DNA of 15,574 nucleotides. Source: Chloroflexota bacterium (GTDB taxonomy: Bacteria > Chloroflexota > Dehalococcoidia > UBA3495). The position numbers were made by a program, and so were the translations under genes. Position 1 is the stretch's first letter; each line of letters starts with the position of its first letter. Shown here piece by piece: positions 14,249 through 15,574 of this stretch. The stretch lies in assembly GCA_022576105.1 (NCBI GenBank), contig JACZRM010000016.1:1-15574 (forward strand), given 5' to 3'. The notes beneath the pieces were generated by a model, which was not told the origin of the DNA, made no database searches, and worked only from the letters and a program-made list of their open reading frames with translations.

Positions 14249-14276
14249 GGCCGGAGCGGCCTAAACCCGTCCGGCC
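14249..14276 (+). promoter_or_regulatory. GC-rich hairpin in the leader of the cupin gene
   Basis: GGCCGGA (14249-14255) pairs perfectly with TCCGGCC (14270-14276) across a 14 nt loop. No T-run follows, so it is a weak terminator for the upstream gene at best. It ends 14 nt before the cupin ribosome site and might act on its translation. Confidence 0.35.
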
Positions 14277-14302
14277 AACTAATCGCGTAAGAGGAGGACT
14301 GA

Positions 14303-14665
14303 ATGAAAATAGTAAAGATGGGCGGCGTACCAAAAGAAGCAGCCGTCAGCGCTTTGTTCACCGGAAACGTCAGCCGGCAGGCGGTGCTTCAGCCCGGTGA
14401 CAGCAGCAACTTTAACTTCGGCATCGTCAGTTTCAGCGCCGGCTCCCGCAACAAATTCCACAAGCACAGCGGCGACCAGATTCTGATAATTACCGAGGGC
14501 ACCGGCACGGTGGCCACCGACAACGAGAAGGTGACCGTTAGCGAGGGCGATGTGGTACTGATTCCAGCGGGCGAGAATCACTGGCATGGCGCTCCGGACG
14601 CTACCGCGATGGCCCATATCACTATCACGGTGAACGGCAGCCAGACCGAGCAGACCGAAGCCTGA
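14303..14665 (+). CDS. Single-domain cupin protein, manganese-cupin type
   Basis: 120 aa, one cupin barrel. Motif 1 is GSRNKFHKHSGDQILIITEG (47-66) with His53, His55 and Gln59. Motif 2 is GDVVLIPAGENHWHG (82-96) with His93. The His-x-His-x3-Gln...His ligand set and the TAMAHI segment (His105) closely follow the bacterial Mn-dependent cupin hydroxynitrile lyases (Granulicella type) and related cupins of unknown function. The metal is thus probably Mn or Fe; the reaction is open, since most such cupins are uncharacterised. ATG 14303 follows GAGGAGG (14291-14297) by 5 nt. It has its own terminator downstream and looks monocistronic. Confidence 0.9.
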   Translation: MKIVKMGGVPKEAAVSALFTGNVSRQAVLQPGDSSNFNFGIVSFSAGSRNKFHKHSGDQILIITEGTGTVATDNEKVTVSEGDVVLIPAGENHWHGAPDATAMAHITITVNGSQTEQTEA

Positions 14666-14695
14666 TTCCTCTGGAAAGCGGTTCTCGTATGAACC

Positions 14696-14728
14696 AAGGG
14701 GGAGCCTGGGTTACCAGGCCCCTTCCTT
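14696..14728 (+). terminator. Rho-independent terminator after the cupin gene
   Basis: GCCTGG-GTTA-CCAGGC (14704-14719), extended by AAGGG/CCCTT pairing on the flanks (with a small bulge) and followed by CCTTAT. It lies 31 bp after the cupin stop. Confidence 0.75.
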
Positions 14729-14841
14729 ATGCTCCAGCTAAGTCCCTCCCTCTATCAAGGGGCTGAAAGAACGACAGTAACGCGGGTTAGTTCCCACATC
14801 GAGCCTTTCGCGAATGTAGTATTACTATCTTTCCAACTGAT

Positions 14842-14869
14842 TTGACGTTGTCTTATGATGCTCTAGACT
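14842..14869 (+). promoter_or_regulatory. Candidate promoter of the lipoprotein-esterase gene
   Basis: TTGACG (14842-14847), 16 bp spacer, TAGACT (14864-14869). The predicted start is about 65 bp before the TTG start codon. The remaining 14729-14940 holds nothing else I can recognise. Confidence 0.45.
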
Positions 14870-14940
14870 AATGACTATCGGAAGGCAGTCCTACTTTGGA
14901 TATGGCGCTAAATTCAGCACTGCGCTGGTAATAAGATACA

Positions 14941-15574
14941 TTGGAAAGAATTAAAGGGTTATTACTGATTCTAGCGTTTGTTGCCTTAGGGTGCACCGAC
15001 ACTGTTCCTAATGACCAAGCTGCTGGGGGAGGTGTAGGGTCCGAACGAGAAGCAGCAAATGCTCAGATCCTGGATTTGCAGGCCGAAGTCGCTTCCGCTC
15101 AAGATAGTATCAGTGCCTTGGAAGCCGAACGAGAGGCAGCAAATGCCCAGATTATGGCTCTCGAAGCCGAACTAAATAATTGGTCTATTACTACGGTCCA
15201 AAAGATAGAGAATGTTGAGTACTGCATGGGTGATAATATACCCTTGCTCCTCGATATTTATCTTCCCAACGAGCCGTTACTTGCCTCCCCAATGCCAGCG
15301 ATTATAGGCGTGCATGGTGGGGGGTGGAGCCAAGGTGACAAGAGCGGCTCTGGCGTTGAGTGGCTCGCGCGTTTTGGATTCGTCGCGGTGAGCATTGACT
15401 ATAGATTAAGTGGTACGGCCAAATTTCCAGCAGCTGTCCAAGATGCCAATTGTGCTGTAAGGTGGCTTCGAGCTAATGCAGGCAATTATGGCGTTGATCC
15501 GGATCACATCGGTATTTGGGGCTCTTCATCGGGAGGCCACCTGGCGATGATGGTTGGAACGGCAGATGGTATTG
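14941..15574 (+). CDS. Lipoprotein with heptad stalk and alpha/beta-hydrolase (esterase) domain, partial
   Basis: 211 codons, open to the window end. TTG 14941 is the first start after an in-frame TAA at 14932. It gives MERIKGLLLILAFVALGC, a signal peptide with lipid-attachment Cys18. Residues 35-79 are a heptad-rich helix with a 28-residue direct repeat (EREAANAQI at 35 and 63), a short coiled-coil stalk. From about 95 an esterase of the BD-FAE/HSL-like kind begins: LLLDIYLP, oxyanion HGGGW (125-129), SIDYRLS (151-157), FPAAVQDANCAVRWLR, and the nucleophile elbow GSSSG with Ser196. The catalytic Asp and His lie beyond the window. It probably hydrolyses esters outside the cytoplasmic membrane. 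It is AT-richer than its neighbours. Confidence 0.85.
   Translation, partial: MERIKGLLLILAFVALGCTDTVPNDQAAGGGVGSEREAANAQILDLQAEVASAQDSISALEAEREAANAQIMALEAELNNWSITTVQKIENVEYCMGDNIPLLLDIYLPNEPLLASPMPAIIGVHGGGWSQGDKSGSGVEWLARFGFVAVSIDYRLSGTAKFPAAVQDANCAVRWLRANAGNYGVDPDHIGIWGSSSGGHLAMMVGTADGI

Overview
The window reads as a piece of a GC-rich bacterial chromosome with single-domain genes, good Shine-Dalgarno sites and many short dispersed hairpin repeats in the gaps. The gene mix (GatCA next to AsnRS, a split TPP-dependent decarboxylase, a DtxR/FbpABC-type metal uptake locus) and the repeat types resemble environmental Chloroflexota such as SAR202/Dehalococcoidia. That taxonomic guess is inference; no rRNA or marker phylogeny is available here.

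Layout. 75-923 is a short-chain dehydrogenase. 1199-2950 is gatC-gatA, translationally coupled, with gatB not in the window, followed by asnS (3336-4721). 4762-5424 is a DUF433/DUF5615 toxin-antitoxin-like pair: the DUF433 gene is intact, but the DUF5615 gene has been split by a ~243 bp terminal-inverted-repeat element with a 7 bp target duplication. From 5438 a near-consensus promoter drives a two-subunit TPP enzyme (PYR subunit 5541-6047, PP subunit 6069-6659) of the sulfopyruvate/phosphonopyruvate decarboxylase type, closed by a terminator. Beyond it lie a two-helix membrane protein (6750-7052) and, overlapping its end, a paralogue of the PP subunit that has lost the Mg-TPP motif (7027-7593).

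7854-13682 is a metal (probably ferric iron) uptake locus in divergent halves. On the minus strand are the ABC ATPase and a DtxR-family regulator. On the plus strand are a lipoprotein iron-binding protein and a fused double permease. Just before the intact binding-protein gene sits a decayed N-terminal piece of a second binding-protein gene. A TTGACA-N17-TATTCT promoter with a palindrome just downstream fits metal-dependent repression. The right end has an unrecognised 127 aa protein, a manganese-cupin-like protein with a terminator, and the start of a lipoprotein made of a heptad-repeat stalk and an esterase domain that runs off the window.

Three copies of a composite two-hairpin repeat (~80 bp core, ~140 bp with its ends) lie in gaps at 949-1090, 7604-7705 and 10172-10306. 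The least familiar assembly is the TPP module with its membrane protein and motif-less PP paralogue.
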